From positions 19,676,530 through 19,740,529 of the forward strand of contig OZ035962.1 of NCBI GenBank assembly GCA_964034945.1: a DNA stretch of 64,000 bases, in the 5' to 3' direction. Position numbers and translations under genes: made by a program. The stretch is from Chrysopilus asiliformis (lineage: Eukaryota > Arthropoda > Insecta > Diptera > Rhagionidae). Below, one piece after another: positions 23,009-35,412 of the stretch. The notes under the pieces were generated by a model that saw nothing but the letters and a program-made list of their open reading frames with translations, had not been told where the DNA came from and made no database searches. The first letter of the stretch is position 1. Every line of letters begins with the position of its first letter.

Positions 23009-23135
23009 GCAATGTTGTGTCGGTTTTTTACGTAAAGTAATTTACCTAGTTTTTTACGCGTAAAAAATTACGTGCAAAAAACCTCGATTTACACGTAAAA
23101 AACGTCAAATACGTAAAAAACCTAAAAACCCTAAA
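23009..23135. repeat. Cryptically simple ACGTAAAAAAC-type array
   Basis: Words TTTTTTACGTAAA, TTTTTTACGCGTAAAAA, ACACGTAAAAAACGTC and CCTAAAAACCCTAAAAA are strung together without a strict period. A related array with the same words is at 59232-59397. Confidence 0.5.
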
Positions 23136-24239
23136 AAATTGATGATAAAGAATGTATTGTAATAAGAAGCAATTCACTAAATATGGTAATTATTTGTAAT
23201 TAAATGATCTTAGAACAATAAAACGGTTAATAATCTTCAGCAAAAACTGAAAAGTATTCAAAAGCATCTCCATATAACATTACACTCTTGAAAGTGAAAA
23301 AGATTTTAAACTCGGAGTTCAAAAACTGTAAATAGCCTTTCATTACGTCCGTCTACTCATTTTGACGTTAATGAATATTAATAATGTGAAAGGATTTGCG
23401 ATATGTTGAGGGATTGGTGTTTTAACGCGAAAAGACCCAACACAGCTTGCTTGCCAACGCAGTGCGCGCCTTCATTAATAGCTGTAATTGGCGTGTTGAT
23501 GAAAAATCCAGTATGAAATTGCAAAATACCTGCATTCAGACCACAGATATCCTACTACTAGATCAAGCCATTTGCTATCTCAAATGGGACCCTGAAACGT
23601 CAAAAAGCTATGACGAAAAAAAGGGACAAAGCTAGTAATTCTGGGAAATTAAAATTCTGGAAAAAAAATGCTTATGCAGGTCCCCGACGGAATATTATTC
23701 AATCCCTATACCGATTATTCATGTTAATATTCAGAGCTGCCACATACATTAATATGAAATTCCCTAAACCTGTGTATAAGTCTTATGAGTTCGACGTAAA
23801 ACATAATTCAAGTGTTATTGAGTTTGTTGATTCGAACGTCTGACATCACTAAAATTCGAAGACAAAATGAGACAACCATAGTCACGCTGTCCCATATTTT
23901 TGCTATGGAATTGTTCGAGTGCCGCGATCTAGTAGTACGATATCTGTGATTCAGACTTTGAAGGTAATTGGTTTAGAATTTAAAACAATATTATTATTTT
24001 AAGTCTTACGCTCCAATAACTCACGAACCAGTGACTGTATATGGAGTCAACGTTACCATCAAAAAAAGTTTGTTCTGTATTCTTTGATTGATAGATTAGA
24101 CCCCTGGTTCGAGTCCAAGTAGCATAATATTGTCCAAGTAGCCTAAAATCTTTTTTTTTTTTAAATAATAATAAAAGCTCAAAAAAAATTTTTTAATTTT
24201 TTTTAATTTTTTTTTATTTGCTCTTTTTTAGCCATGACT

Positions 24240-24545
24240 AAAAATCCAAAATGAAAAGGGGAATCACATTATCCTAACAGGACCTTTCCTTGTCCTTACA
24301 GACTTTTTAATGCCAGAATCAGATTCAGCGACCCTAAAAACCCCCAAAATAGAGTTTTTCCCGGCAAATTTGAGGAAAAGAATAATCTCATTATCCTTAC
24401 AGGACCTTCCCTTATATTTACAAGGACAAGTAGTAAAGTATAGGTGTAAAATTTCAAGTTAATCGTATGAGTGGAAGTGGGTCAAAATTGGATTACAAAA
24501 TTTGACCCCGACAGACAAACAGATACGAAAACAAGGTAAATAAAA
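24240..24545 (-). repeat. Family B dispersed repeat (inverted copy)
   Basis: In order: ATTATCCTAACAGGACCTTT, CAGATTCAGCGACCCTAAAA, TTCCCGGCAAATTTGAGG, CATTATCCTTACAGGACCTT, TCAAGTTAATCGTATGAGTG and a final GACAGACAAACAGATACGAA. This mirrors 8445-8935. Confidence 0.6.
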
Positions 24546-27264
24546 TTTTAGATTTTTTCGCAAACCTACGGTCGGATATTTAGCCTATTAGTAGTTTTTC
24601 GATACCAAACGTTCAATAGCACAAATATTTTCGACGCTCGGTGATTTTGGGTCCAAGTGGTGATATATCTTTTGTCGGGTTCCGTGCCGGAATTTATATT
24701 TCTTTATTTACTTATTAATATTAATAGTTCTATGACTTCAAGAATTTACTGTAGTAAATTCGGTATTCGGAATATGAAAATTTACCGGGAAAAAAATCCA
24801 AATGAAAATACCACTGGTAGAATTTCATTTGAACACATAACATTGAAATGGTCAGACTGACAAATCGCTTTCACATTGTTGAGCTTATGGTAATTGAGGT
24901 GGAAGGTATTAAAGTCTAATGGGAAATATTTTAGAACAATAAACTGTACTATTTGTTATATAATAGTCCATATAGAAATATGTTGCTTCAAACGATGTTT
25001 GTATCGTTAAGACGGTACTACGGAATTAAACTCCGAGTACTGTCGAATAATCTTGGAACTATGGTCTGATGTTTCAGAAGCAGGAAGTTTAAAAGATATT
25101 TAGATATCTAACGTAAAATAGATCGGTTTTGATGTGGGGAAAATGCATACAACTTTAACTGCAAGCAGTTGTGTTAGCCATCACTTCTATACAACGACAT
25201 GAATGCAAGGGATGTAACACAAACTGGAACATATTACACAATGAATGGCATAACGAATTGCTCAGGGACCGTTGTTTAGGGATTAAGAGTTATTAGAGGA
25301 GGAAAGGATATTCGACTTAATCCAATTGACTATGAGCTTTCCATATACCCACCGTAGATCACTATGCATCCTTTGGTCCAAAGCTATCCGATTAGAGCAT
25401 AATTTTAGCATTATTGAGGAATAAACACACTTGTACATATTCGAAATACACATTACTTGATTTGTTTTACTATAAGGATTTTAAAACTCGATCTTCATAC
25501 CCAAATTCATTTCTCCACTTTAACTCAATTAGAATTATGATTATTTTTTATAATCTTGAAATGCTCAGCACAACTGCAACCAGAGAATTTTCCATAATAC
25601 TCGTAAGATAGGTGGATATGAAAATGGTGCTAGCACCTGGCTTGACGGATCAAGAGTTATTATCCGAATTCCGATTCTCAAATAAGCAGGAAGTCAAAAT
25701 AACAGCGGAGCAAATAAGGTTAACGACTACGAATTTCCTGTTACAGGGAGATTTTATTCGTATTCATTTCACACAATGAATCCTGGTTGCTGGGCTAACT
25801 TGGAGTAAGGTGCATTCATTAGTTTAGTAGTAAACGATTTGTTGTTGTTGCCTTTGTGAATTCTTGTTTGTACGTTGCATTTTTTTAGGCCGTAAGTTTG
25901 TTGTGCCAGAATTGTATTATGTACACGTATAATCGGTATCATAGTATTATAGAACTTTATAAACCCTTTACTGTGAGATAATATTAATGAGGTCTGTTTA
26001 ATTAAAAAGCTTTAGGTCGGTTGTTGATGCTGCAAATTTTCTGCCAGAAATCTAAGATAACGAGGGCAGTTTTATACCCTATACAATGTTGCCTTCCATT
26101 CTATAAGATTCTTCTAGATGGCTGTAACTTTTTTTATATATAAAATATTGTAAACTGCTTTGTTGGCGCACATTTAAGATCGTAAATACATTTAATGAGA
26201 AAGATTCACGATGGAAACCGTAGATATTGCTGAAACATGGAAAATGTAGAGGAAGTGCAGGTCAGGAAAATATTTTATATAGAATTCCTGTTTAACAACA
26301 TTTTACATCATGTCTATAATTACATATATTAAATTATTACTACTCGTAATTATGGAATTTAAATCTGATAGCTGAAAAAAAACTACATTTTAACAAAAGC
26401 TGAAAAAAAAATGAAATTAAAAAGGATACAATTGTCAGTCATGAAATACTTGTAGTATAGTATACCGTGTTTATAATTTTGTCGAGATATCCTCGAGGTT
26501 CAGAAACGTTGGGAAAATTTAAATATTTTATATGTACAGTAGTTCTCGCATTTTTCCAATACCCGCTTTACAACATTTAAAACCACCGACATTTTCGCCA
26601 TATATTCATATGTATTTAGTACCCGTATAATTGCAACCCACTTTAATAAAAAAAAAACCCCTTAGGAAAATCGAGGTGCCCAATAGCCTGAGCCCACTAT
26701 AAGAACAAATGGTCTGAAAATTGAGCTTAAAATGGTAAATGGGGATTTTCCGTTGGTAAGAGAGAGATAAATATGATTATTAGAAGAGAGCGACACAGTA
26801 GACTTCACAACAAGATTCTACTAAAAATTGTCGCAAGTTCTCAAATGTAAGGAAAAACTTACGTTTGCTTTTCCAAGTTCTTGCTCTTAGTTTTTAAGAC
26901 CAAACTTTAACATTAAATTTCGGCGAGTGAACGCATAGAAAAATTAAACATTTTTCTCAATTCGTCTAATATTCTGTAAACTATAAAACAAAAAAAGTTT
27001 TTTTCGATAATTATGACAAATACTTCAAGTTTTAAATGCCCTGTGATTTTTAAATTCTGCGCAATTTGGTCGAAAAAGGTTTTCTGTTAAAGTTTTTGAT
27101 TCAATTGTGTAAGTAGGGGAAACACAACACATTTTTGTCTGGGGAACTTTGCGAGCAGTTTTCATGTCAATAGTCCGATTTTTTCCCATAGATCTGTCTA
27201 TATATGTCTCACATTTGTACAATTTTCAGATGATTTGTTCTTATAACGGGCTAGGGCTATAACG
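24546..27264. other. Unassigned AT-rich DNA
   Basis: No repeat copies or convincing exons were recognised. Several short ORFs of 62-77 codons have no discernible motifs. Confidence 0.45.
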
Positions 27265-27560
27265 ACGAAACTCCGTCAAAGTCTCTTTCAAGGTCGCGAA
27301 AATAGCAGGGAAGGGGTTTCTTGGATGCGGGAGTTAACTTTGGTGGAGCAAATTTTTTTTCAGGCAGGACTTACTGAATATCGAAAACCCAAATTAAAAT
27401 CCCGCTCAGGAGATGGCAGAGGAGGGGTAATCTGACTGAAGAGGAGTAAATTTTAGTGTGTGAAAAGTTTTTTTAAGCAGTACATATTGAATACCGAAAC
27501 CCCCCAGTCAAGATCCCTTCAGAGGTTCTGGAGATAGCAGGAGGGAGAGTAAGAAGGGAA
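27265..27560. repeat. Degenerate minisatellite, unit about 110 bp
   Basis: About three units, each containing GATAGCAGGAGAGGGG-type sequence, GAAGAGGAGCAAATTTTAG, a TTTTTTTCAGGCAGGACTTA-type segment and GAATATCGAAAACCC. The same unit composes 52130-52625. Confidence 0.5.
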
Positions 27561-28386
27561 CGGTTTTTTTTTGGCATGTAGTTGCTTTTTGTAATAGCTA
27601 ACCCTGATACGTATTCTTGTATCAATTTTTATCCGTATTAAGCCATTCGTTTATGCGTGACGTTGCCAGATGTCCCATCAGTTGGACAAAGTCTGTAATT
27701 AATTCAACATGGTGTAAAAAGGGGTGAGGGAAACGAAACCGATAATTCACTAAAATCTTCTTGAGCTACAAAAACAGTATCAAAATCGATTGCGTGATTC
27801 TCGAGACAATGCATATTTCGTCGCGTGTCAAATAGACCCGAAACGTAACCAGTGAACAATTTTTATTTTCCCGTTTTTTTTAAAAAAAAAGTCCTCAAAA
27901 ATGTAGATCAACAAAGTCACTGGCGCTATTGCTTAAGGCAGTGGTTTCCAAAGTTTATTTTACCACGGATCCATTAAACATATTTGAACCGTTATGTTTG
28001 CTACGGGGTAAGGGTAGCATCAGCAGCATAGTAGTTAATATGTACCCATATGTTACGTATTGTATTAGCTGCACGTGCACTTTTTTTTGTCAATACTGGC
28101 TAATATTCGCGCCTCCCCTTAGACTAGTCCACGCGTAACTAGGGAGGCGCGCCTCTCAGTTTGGAAAACGCTGGCTTAAGGTATTTATAAATTTGATGGC
28201 AGGTTAGAAGCTCTTTTCGGTCAAAGAGATCCTAACAGCACAGTAGGGTTGATTTAAGCTAATTGGCTAGACATTGAGGCTGGGTTCTAGCATAAAGGTG
28301 CGGACCTCGGGTGTCATTTTTCTGAGGCGGTACTTTGGGCGATATTTTGAGGAATTTCAAAATTGAAGGAACACTTCACGGTATAT

Positions 28387-28429
28387 TTTAGTTGTTCTGA
28401 CGACCGTTTCCGTCGTCAGAACAACTAAA
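28387..28429. repeat. Perfect 18-bp hairpin with 7-nt loop
   Basis: TTTAGTTGTTCTGACGAC pairs exactly with GTCGTCAGAACAACTAAA across CGTTTCC. No T-run follows and no extended stem suggests a microRNA precursor. It may be the terminal hairpin or core of an unrecognised element at about 28190-28440. Confidence 0.6.
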
Positions 28430-29950
28430 CTTAACCAAACATAAAAAAAACACATAAACTCTGGAACAACCTACCAAATAGTTTTTTCTACCACGCCTAT
28501 TAAAACTCGCCCAAAATTGAAGCCGACAGTTTCTCGCCTCCAATAAGGTATGTTATTGCAAAAAGAACTACCAGAGCTGCAAATAAAATAGATAAAACTC
28601 GATCTATAAAATACACCCGTAATAAATATCTTGTTTTAAACTTTTGGTACTTTTATGAAGCCATTTTACTTCATTATGATCAAAAATACGCCGCTGTATC
28701 ATATAAAAAAGTGCACATTTCTGCCATTCATAGATAATATTTATGCACAATTGAAATCATAATTAAATTCTTCTCAATAATATTTTAGGTATATAGTACG
28801 AGTAACATTATTATTACAATTAACACAAGTAGAAAAACTTTCGTATTTAATTTTCCTTTCGCATTCCGTTTCATCCAAGTTTCAAAACTTTAACCCGGCG
28901 AAATGTTAAACGTTCTGAATTAAAAAAAATACATAAAACAAAACAAACACTAATTATGCAATTCTAATTAAGAAGACCCGAGAGCAAAAAATACTGTATA
29001 TTTAGAAATTTATGTGTATATCCTTATATATGTGTACCCAGTGCGTTTTGTGCTCGTAGATATTAAAGTTCCAGTTATAAATACGTCAAAATTTTGCCGA
29101 GGGAGTGAAGCGAGTCGAAAAAAGTTATCTTGTTAAACATTTCTAACTTTTCCACTTTTCTCTCTGTTACATTTAAATTTTCTTAATGTCTGTTGTTCCA
29201 AAAAAAAATCCAATAGAGTTACGCCTGCACAGTTTGTTAACTCATAAACTTGCCAAAAATAATTTTAATGATGTTAATTTCAAATTTTAGATTAAATTGG
29301 TAGTTAATTATTTAATCAAGCAAATAAGGGCGATTTTTTGTGCAACTTTTAGAAAAATTTTGATGACAAATTCTAGTTGTAAAATTTCTAGGACTAAATT
29401 ATTTGATATTTCTGAGCTTTCGTTATGTGATTTACAGTCATAAAAACTAGACCGTTGACGAGTCAGAGTTTTTTGTATTCGTTTTTGAAATGCGGCAAAA
29501 ACTCCAAAGATCAATTTCTCAAGAAATTTTCCCGAGAATAAAGAAAGAAACATAGCTTTAATAAATTTCTGGTCCTCAAATTTGACAGAACTTGATAATT
29601 TTTTTTTTGTTTTTTACTTTTTAGTGCTTTACTTGTTTTTAACTTTTCTTTAACTTTTTTTCAAAGCCGATTCTATTTTTGTTTTTATTTTTTTATTCCA
29701 TACTTTTTAGTGGAAGATAGATATCTGGTAAAGAAACATGTAAATCAATTGCTCACTAATGAGTACTTGTATGATGCTCAACCGTGAGTACTATACCGTA
29801 TGCGTCACAAAATCTGGAATCTAATACTGCAAGTATTTTCAAGGAGATAACGGTTGCTTATTAATTTGTACTACGTTTGAAAGGGTTTGTAAATACAACT
29901 TCGTACATAATTGAGCCAAAAAATTAAATGTTAATAAATATAGCAACATA
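28430..29950. other. Unassigned AT-rich DNA
   Basis: Nothing recognised apart from short ORFs without motifs. Confidence 0.4.
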
Positions 29951-30560
29951 GGGCAGGCTCAAAGAGTGAAAATCATGAAGTTGGTCCACGCGCGGAAGTC
30001 CAATAAGGCGTTTTCCAATGAATTAAACGTAGCGTTGTCGACTGTTTACGCTGTAAGAGCGACTTGTTTGGCCAGGGGAATAGTTAGACCGCAATCTAGA
30101 AGCGGTAGACCCATTTCAGTAAGGACTCCAGTGTTGATTAGGGCAATCAAAGGAAGGATCAGAAGGAATCCGGTAAGGATATCTTGGAGAGTCATGTAAA
30201 ACCATCGATAGAGTCAACCTACGGTAACACGTGTTTTACGTGTTTCGACAAGACGGGGCACCGTGCCACACTGCCAGAAGTACCCAAATTTGGATAGGTT
30301 AAAAATGCAATAATTTAAAAAACTTCTGGTCTAAGGACATGTGGTTACTGAGCTCTCCAGACCTTAATCCCCTGGATTTTTTAATATGGGCATATGTTCA
30401 GGCTAAGACTGGAGCTAAGGCTTACAGTAATGTGCAAGCCCTGAAGTCCACCATTACCATCGCATAGAACGACAAGCCGGAGTCTTACTTAATATTGACA
30501 TGCAAGAAGTACAGGCCCCATTTGGAGAAGTTCGTAAATGCTGGAGGTGGACATTTTGAA
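29951..30560 (+). pseudogene. Relic of a Tc1/mariner (maT-like) transposase
   Basis: 29966-30199 reads as an N-terminal helix-turn-helix domain: KAFSNELNVALSTVYAVRAT followed by VRPQSRSGRPISVRTP (the typical GRP motif). Downstream, in other frames, come DKTRRGTVPHCQKYPNLDR, a decayed form of the 'DGAPCHTA' region, then WSKDMWLLSSPDLNPLDFL with the third catalytic Asp, and the usual helical tail (WAYVQAKTGAKAYSNVQALK). Stops and frameshifts separate the pieces. Terminal repeats were not identified. Confidence 0.7.
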
Positions 30561-31079
30561 TAATTTTTTTCTACTAGTATGTAAGATTTAGTTTAGAGCA
30601 AAACACATTTTTTTTTTCGTTCAACTTTTGTGTTTTATTAAACGGTTTACAATTTAATATGAATTTTCCAGATCTTTATGACACATACGGTATATTGGAT
30701 TTTTTTGGGAAATTTTTCGCGAATTTTTTTGGAATTTTTTGGGCAACTTTTTCGGGAAATTTTTGGTATGAAGAGGAGGAAAATTTTCTATCCCTCACCA
30801 CTCTTTTCCGCTACCTTCACACACTTCCTCATCTCACATCCCCCCTCTCCCCACAATTCCTGCATCCCTTTTAGCACCTTTCCTGGTTCACTTATATAAA
30901 ATACGTAAAACGGACAGAGCGACAGACGGACAGACAGATGCACGGACATCCTCATATTTTACCTGAAACGGATTTCGTACTAACTATCCCCGTTTGTATC
31001 TCCCCTCGTTCTTGAGTTGGTTCCTCTTTCCTCCAAAGGGAAAGTATGGTCAGTCAGTCTGATAGCTTGTGTTCAAGAT

Positions 31080-31750
31080 TTTTGAAAAACTAATAGAGCT
31101 AGACCAATGAAATTTTACAGAGATGTTTAGTCCTGGAATGGGACAATCCTATCAACTTTTGGTGGAAATCCGTTAACCGGAAGTAACCAAAATGGCGGTT
31201 TCTTAGAAATTGCAATTTCGTTGTTTGTTATTGTACTTACTCCGAAACCACGTATTTTTCAGTAGACTTATGTATAACAAAAGTTGGAAACATTAAAATT
31301 TTCTACATCTATGTTTTACTAGAACTCCGTTTCTCAAGACGTTGTCGAGATATACCGTTATTTAAAAAAAATAGTTTTTTGCAATTATCTCGAAAGGTAA
31401 CGAGTTTTTGGTAGTTTAATCTATGAGCTGAATTGAAGAGAATGTTTGCCACATTTGTGTCTTTGACCGTTATCCCATATTTTTTACCGTTATCGAGATA
31501 TTATCATAAAACTAAAAAAAAAAATTTTTGCGAATTTTTTGCAAACTAACGGTTTTTGAAAAAAATAGTTAATAGAAGAATTAAATGTATTAAAATTCTC
31601 TACATTTTTACATTTGACCGTAAATCGCTATCTTTTACCGTTATCGAGATTTTTCAGATTATGCAAAATAAAATTTTTATATTATATTCGTCAGGTAGAT
31701 TGCACAGAAAAGTAGATTTTGTGTTTTCCAATAAATATGGGACTCGGGCA
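31080..31750. repeat. Dispersed family C repeat
   Basis: Repeated words CGTTATCGAGATATTATC, TATCTCGAAAGGTAACGAG, TAAAATTCTCTACATTTTTA and GACCGTAAATCGCTATCTTT recur at 36780-37190, 39960-40780 and 59475-59665. Parts of 30895-30980 also hold a short GACA/GACG run. Non-coding. Confidence 0.5.
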
Positions 31751-34339
31751 TGAGGTTTTGGGAGAATTGCTGTTGTTTACGTGTCAAATAGTCATCCTTA
31801 GATCTATAGAAGAATAAGAAATATCGATTTTAAATCGTAGATTTTTCTCCATTTTGATTTAATATTTCAATTAATAATACCATCTAACCTTTGCACGAGC
31901 ATGACTGGTACTTCATTTTATACGCCTTTGGCCGGTATGTACGAAATTATCAAACCATTTTTCTCAACATAACAAATGAAACTTTACTCGTAAGCGATCG
32001 AAACTTCCAAAGAAATATGTGACGAGCAAAGAAAAGCTATCAACAAAAATTCCATTCTTATCATAAGTTTTTTTTTCGAGCACAGATAGTTAGTTGGTTA
32101 GTTAATTTATCTTTAGGTGGAAGCCCATGCACTTGTGGTTTATGACACACTCAATTTATCATAATTAAATGTGAGTTACGTATTAACTATGAAGAAACTA
32201 TAGAGACTTTTTAACCCCTAATTGCTAAGCGATTACCCGTTACATTAACAAGGAATAAATCAGCTTTGATAGTAACGTTTTCTCTATCATTTGCCATTAT
32301 CGACCTAACCGCTAAAACCATTTTTTTGTGTTCAATGTGTATACACATATGCACGAATGGATGATGACCAAAAAAGTAAACACGTGTAGGAAACTTTCTA
32401 CCACAATATTTTCCTTTTTAATTCTTCTATGGGGGTAGGTTTTTTCTGCTTTATATTATTTTTATACCATTAGGAGTCATCAATTAGCGCTAATATCTTT
32501 ATCCGAAATGGAAAACAAGAAAACCTTGTCATTTCGTATCCGTATAACTGCTCAGCTTATGTTGTCTTTCTAAAAAGGACGACCATCAATCAAACAGGGA
32601 GACAGATCGAAAGGAAAATTTCTAAGCTTGCATATACCTAATATAACCGAATATAGTCGATCGCACAAGTATAGAAACATTTGATTCATATTTGTATGCT
32701 CACTCTTTTGGCAAAAAAATACACACATTATGTAAAGAAACAAAAAAAAACTTTCAAAAGCTATTTCTTAGCGCCATTTGTAATTTGTAATATAAGCCAT
32801 GTGGGTAAGAAAAAGTATCGGAACTTAAAAAAGTGAAACTTATCCACACAGAAATTACAAAAGAAACTTGCAGTGACAATCTAAAGTTAGATACACATTC
32901 TTATTTAGATAGAGCGATTCTTGTTCCTGCCAAAGCAGACAGAATAATAATACAAAAAAAGTCTCGTAAATTACATAAGACCCCGATATCGATGTTCACT
33001 GTCTCAAGAAATCGAAGAAAAATCAAATCTCATAAAATTCACTCGACTTAAATCGTCGTTTTCAACAGAATCCAGAAAACTGGCGAAAGTTAAGAAGAAA
33101 TATTATCACATCAAGGTGGATGGGTCAGGAAGGGAGACTTAAGCATGAAGAGGATCCGGAACGGATTTTCGCTCTGCCGCCGTATAACGCCCGTTTCACC
33201 CTACATGCCACACAATTTTAGAGCCCATAAAGCTCCCAAAAGCGAGTTTTACACCTGCCCACTTCTCCGTTCTGGTTCTCATCCTCATAATCTTCGGAAA
33301 AAAACGGTATCTTTCCCACCCACTCTAGAATTTTTCGTCGCAATGTGTCCTGTTTCTAGTAACCTTTCGTCTGCAATGAAGTTCGGAATCAGGATGGGTG
33401 TCGGCTGTATACATAGGGTTCGTTGGCTTTTTTTTTGCTTTCTTTTTATCCACAGAGCTTATAAGATATCGTACAATAAAACGGGGAAAAAAATTTCTTG
33501 CTCTACTCGTTTACCCATTTTGCTTGCACAACCGAAAAGAGCTATGACCGAGAGGGAATAAAACTTTGAACAGAAGAAAAACGAAATAAAATAAAAATCC
33601 TTCCCTTATACATACTTCAGGGTAGCGCCTTTTCGATTTTTATTTAAAGGAGCAGACGAAGAAAAATTCATTGAAGTGCGGTTATACTATTCGCAATCAT
33701 ACAGCCGGCATCTTTTCTTCTTACCCATATCTAACCATTCAGCCTTCATCTATCTATCCTTGGTATCCGTCTTAGCTTAGTGTTAGAAATTATATGTGGA
33801 AAATACACTATACTAATATAATTCATGTTATAGATACGCAATATTTCAACGCGAACGTTTGCGTCGCGTTAACTTTTCATTGCGGTGGCTTTTCGAGGCG
33901 AATATATAATAATAAAAAAGCTTAACGGGAGAAACCGTATAAAAAAAACGTTTTATAGCCGGATGTCATCAATATAGCCCGCACAAGTGAAATTTCTACC
34001 GTGGCTTTCACAGGGCGGGCGTTTGGTTATAATTTTAACTTCCAACAGCCTATCTTATATCTAACTCAAAAGATGTGGACACCACGAAACTTTCTTATAC
34101 ACTTTGAATTAGTACTCTATGAGTAAGAAGATTTTTTGTCGTTGTTTTTTACCAGATATTTCAGAAACCGAATTATTGAAAACTTGTACAAAATTTTGAA
34201 ATTTGGTTACTTTGAAATTGAGGCATGCAATCTCACTGTTTTTGGCAAATTGCTAAAAAACTGCTACCTAATTTCTCTCTGGCATGCAAGTTGAACCAAA
34301 CATTCATTTTAGTCGATCCATTTCTCAAGTATTTACTGT
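31751..34339. other. Unassigned AT-rich DNA
   Basis: There is one 138-codon ORF (33145-33561), rich in His, Arg, Pro and Ser without family resemblance. No repeats or splice-bounded exons were recognised. Confidence 0.4.
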
Positions 34340-34563
34340 GGTGGAATCGCGTACGGCGACAGTGATAGTGACTATCACCCGTCAATTTTTTGGGAACTCT
34401 GTAGTGTGAAAGTTGTTACAAATTTTGATCAAAAGGGAATCGCAATGTGATGGTATTCTTGTAGTTGTCATTTTTATTCGAAAATTTTGGCCAAAATTAG
34501 GCCAATTGTCTGAAAAATGACAGGTGACAGTCACTATCACTTATCACCTTACGTGATTCCACC
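34340..34563. mobile_element. 224-bp foldback MITE GGTGGAATC..GATTCCACC
   Basis: Ends are perfect 9-bp inverse repeats. Beyond them the arms stay related: GACAGTGATAGTGACTATCACC on the left and GGTGACAGTCACTATCACTTATCACC on the right, so short TCACTAT words recur within each arm. No clear target duplication. Confidence 0.65.
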
Positions 34564-34730
34564 CCTGGTTTTGCCACTATGTATTTCATCTAACCTAATT
34601 TTCAACCCAATTTTACCAAATAGTGGAGATTGCAGGTTTTGATCCCACATGCCTCAATTAAAAACTGGCTACATAAACTTAAAGAATTTCCCGAAAAAAC
34701 TTTAAATTATCTAAATTTTGGCAGCAGACC

Positions 34731-34857
34731 TTCAGCAGAATGCTTCAGCAGAATGTTTCAGCAGAATGCTTCAGCAGAATGCTTCAGCAGAATGCTTCAG
34801 CAGAATGCTTCAGCAGAATGCTTCAGCAGAATGCTTCAGCAGAATGCTTCAGCAGAA
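34731..34857. repeat. 13-bp tandem repeat, ten copies
   Basis: TTCAGCAGAATGC repeats at exact 13-bp steps from 34731 to 34848, with one C-to-T change in the second unit. All three forward frames are open across it because 13 is not a multiple of three, so the ORFs here are artefacts. Confidence 0.9.
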
Positions 34858-35027
34858 ATATTACTAACATAAATCGACTCGCCTTAGGTTATCAAGTGAC
34901 GGTCTTAAGAGACAGCACTCATATTTATATACCCAAAGATTCTGCTTAACGAAGGAAGGGTGTGTATAACGATAAGTTTTCTCAGATTTGCTGGTGTATA
35001 CAGCATAGTAATGGCCTTGAAGCTTCC

Positions 35028-35239
35028 TTAAGCTCAATTCAGACTAATGATTGCGATTACGACTGCGATTACGATTACGATTATGATTGAGCTTCCTCGA
35101 CCATTGCGATCAAAGCTTTCAAGTCCTTATCGTTGAAAGCCTTAATATCATTGGTTGAGAAGCTTCAATCGTAATCGAAATTGTAATCTCAATTGTAATC
35201 TCAATTGTAATCGCAATCGTTAGTCTGAACTGGGCTTTA
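35028..35239. mobile_element. Foldback element with TAATCG-based arms (copy 1)
   Basis: Left end TTAAGCTCAATTCAGACTAA, right end GTTAGTCTGAACTGGGCTTTA, inverted. Arms are degenerate (CGATTA)n and (TAATCG)n. The centre holds GAGCTTCCTCGACC / GGTTGAGAAGCTTC inverted words. TTAA is at the left and TTTA at the right. Confidence 0.75.
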
Positions 35240-35412
35240 CAAATGAAAAGTTCATATAGCCGACATTTTTTCTAACAAAAAAAGTTGAATGTTTTATAAC
35301 AAAATCTGGCATCAAAACCAGTGTTAATAATTAAATATTGGACACTCAAATAGTGTTTTAAGCTGTCTACAAAAATATGCCAAACTTTTAGGGGAGAAGG
35401 GCTTGCAGTAAT

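Noticed and set aside
23447..23843. Two overlapping ORFs of 62 and 77 codons
   Set aside because: No recognisable motif and no supporting splice or start context.
28387..28429. microRNA precursor
   Set aside because: The stem is only 18 bp with a 7-nt loop, too short for a standard precursor, and no flanking lower stem was seen.
33145..33561. 138-codon ORF on the plus strand
   Set aside because: No family resemblance, low-complexity basic and Ser/Pro content, no splice or promoter context; chance opening is plausible in a window this long.
34630..34949. Overlapping ORFs with QQNASAECFSRML repeats
   Set aside because: Products of the 13-bp tandem repeat, which is open in all three forward frames.
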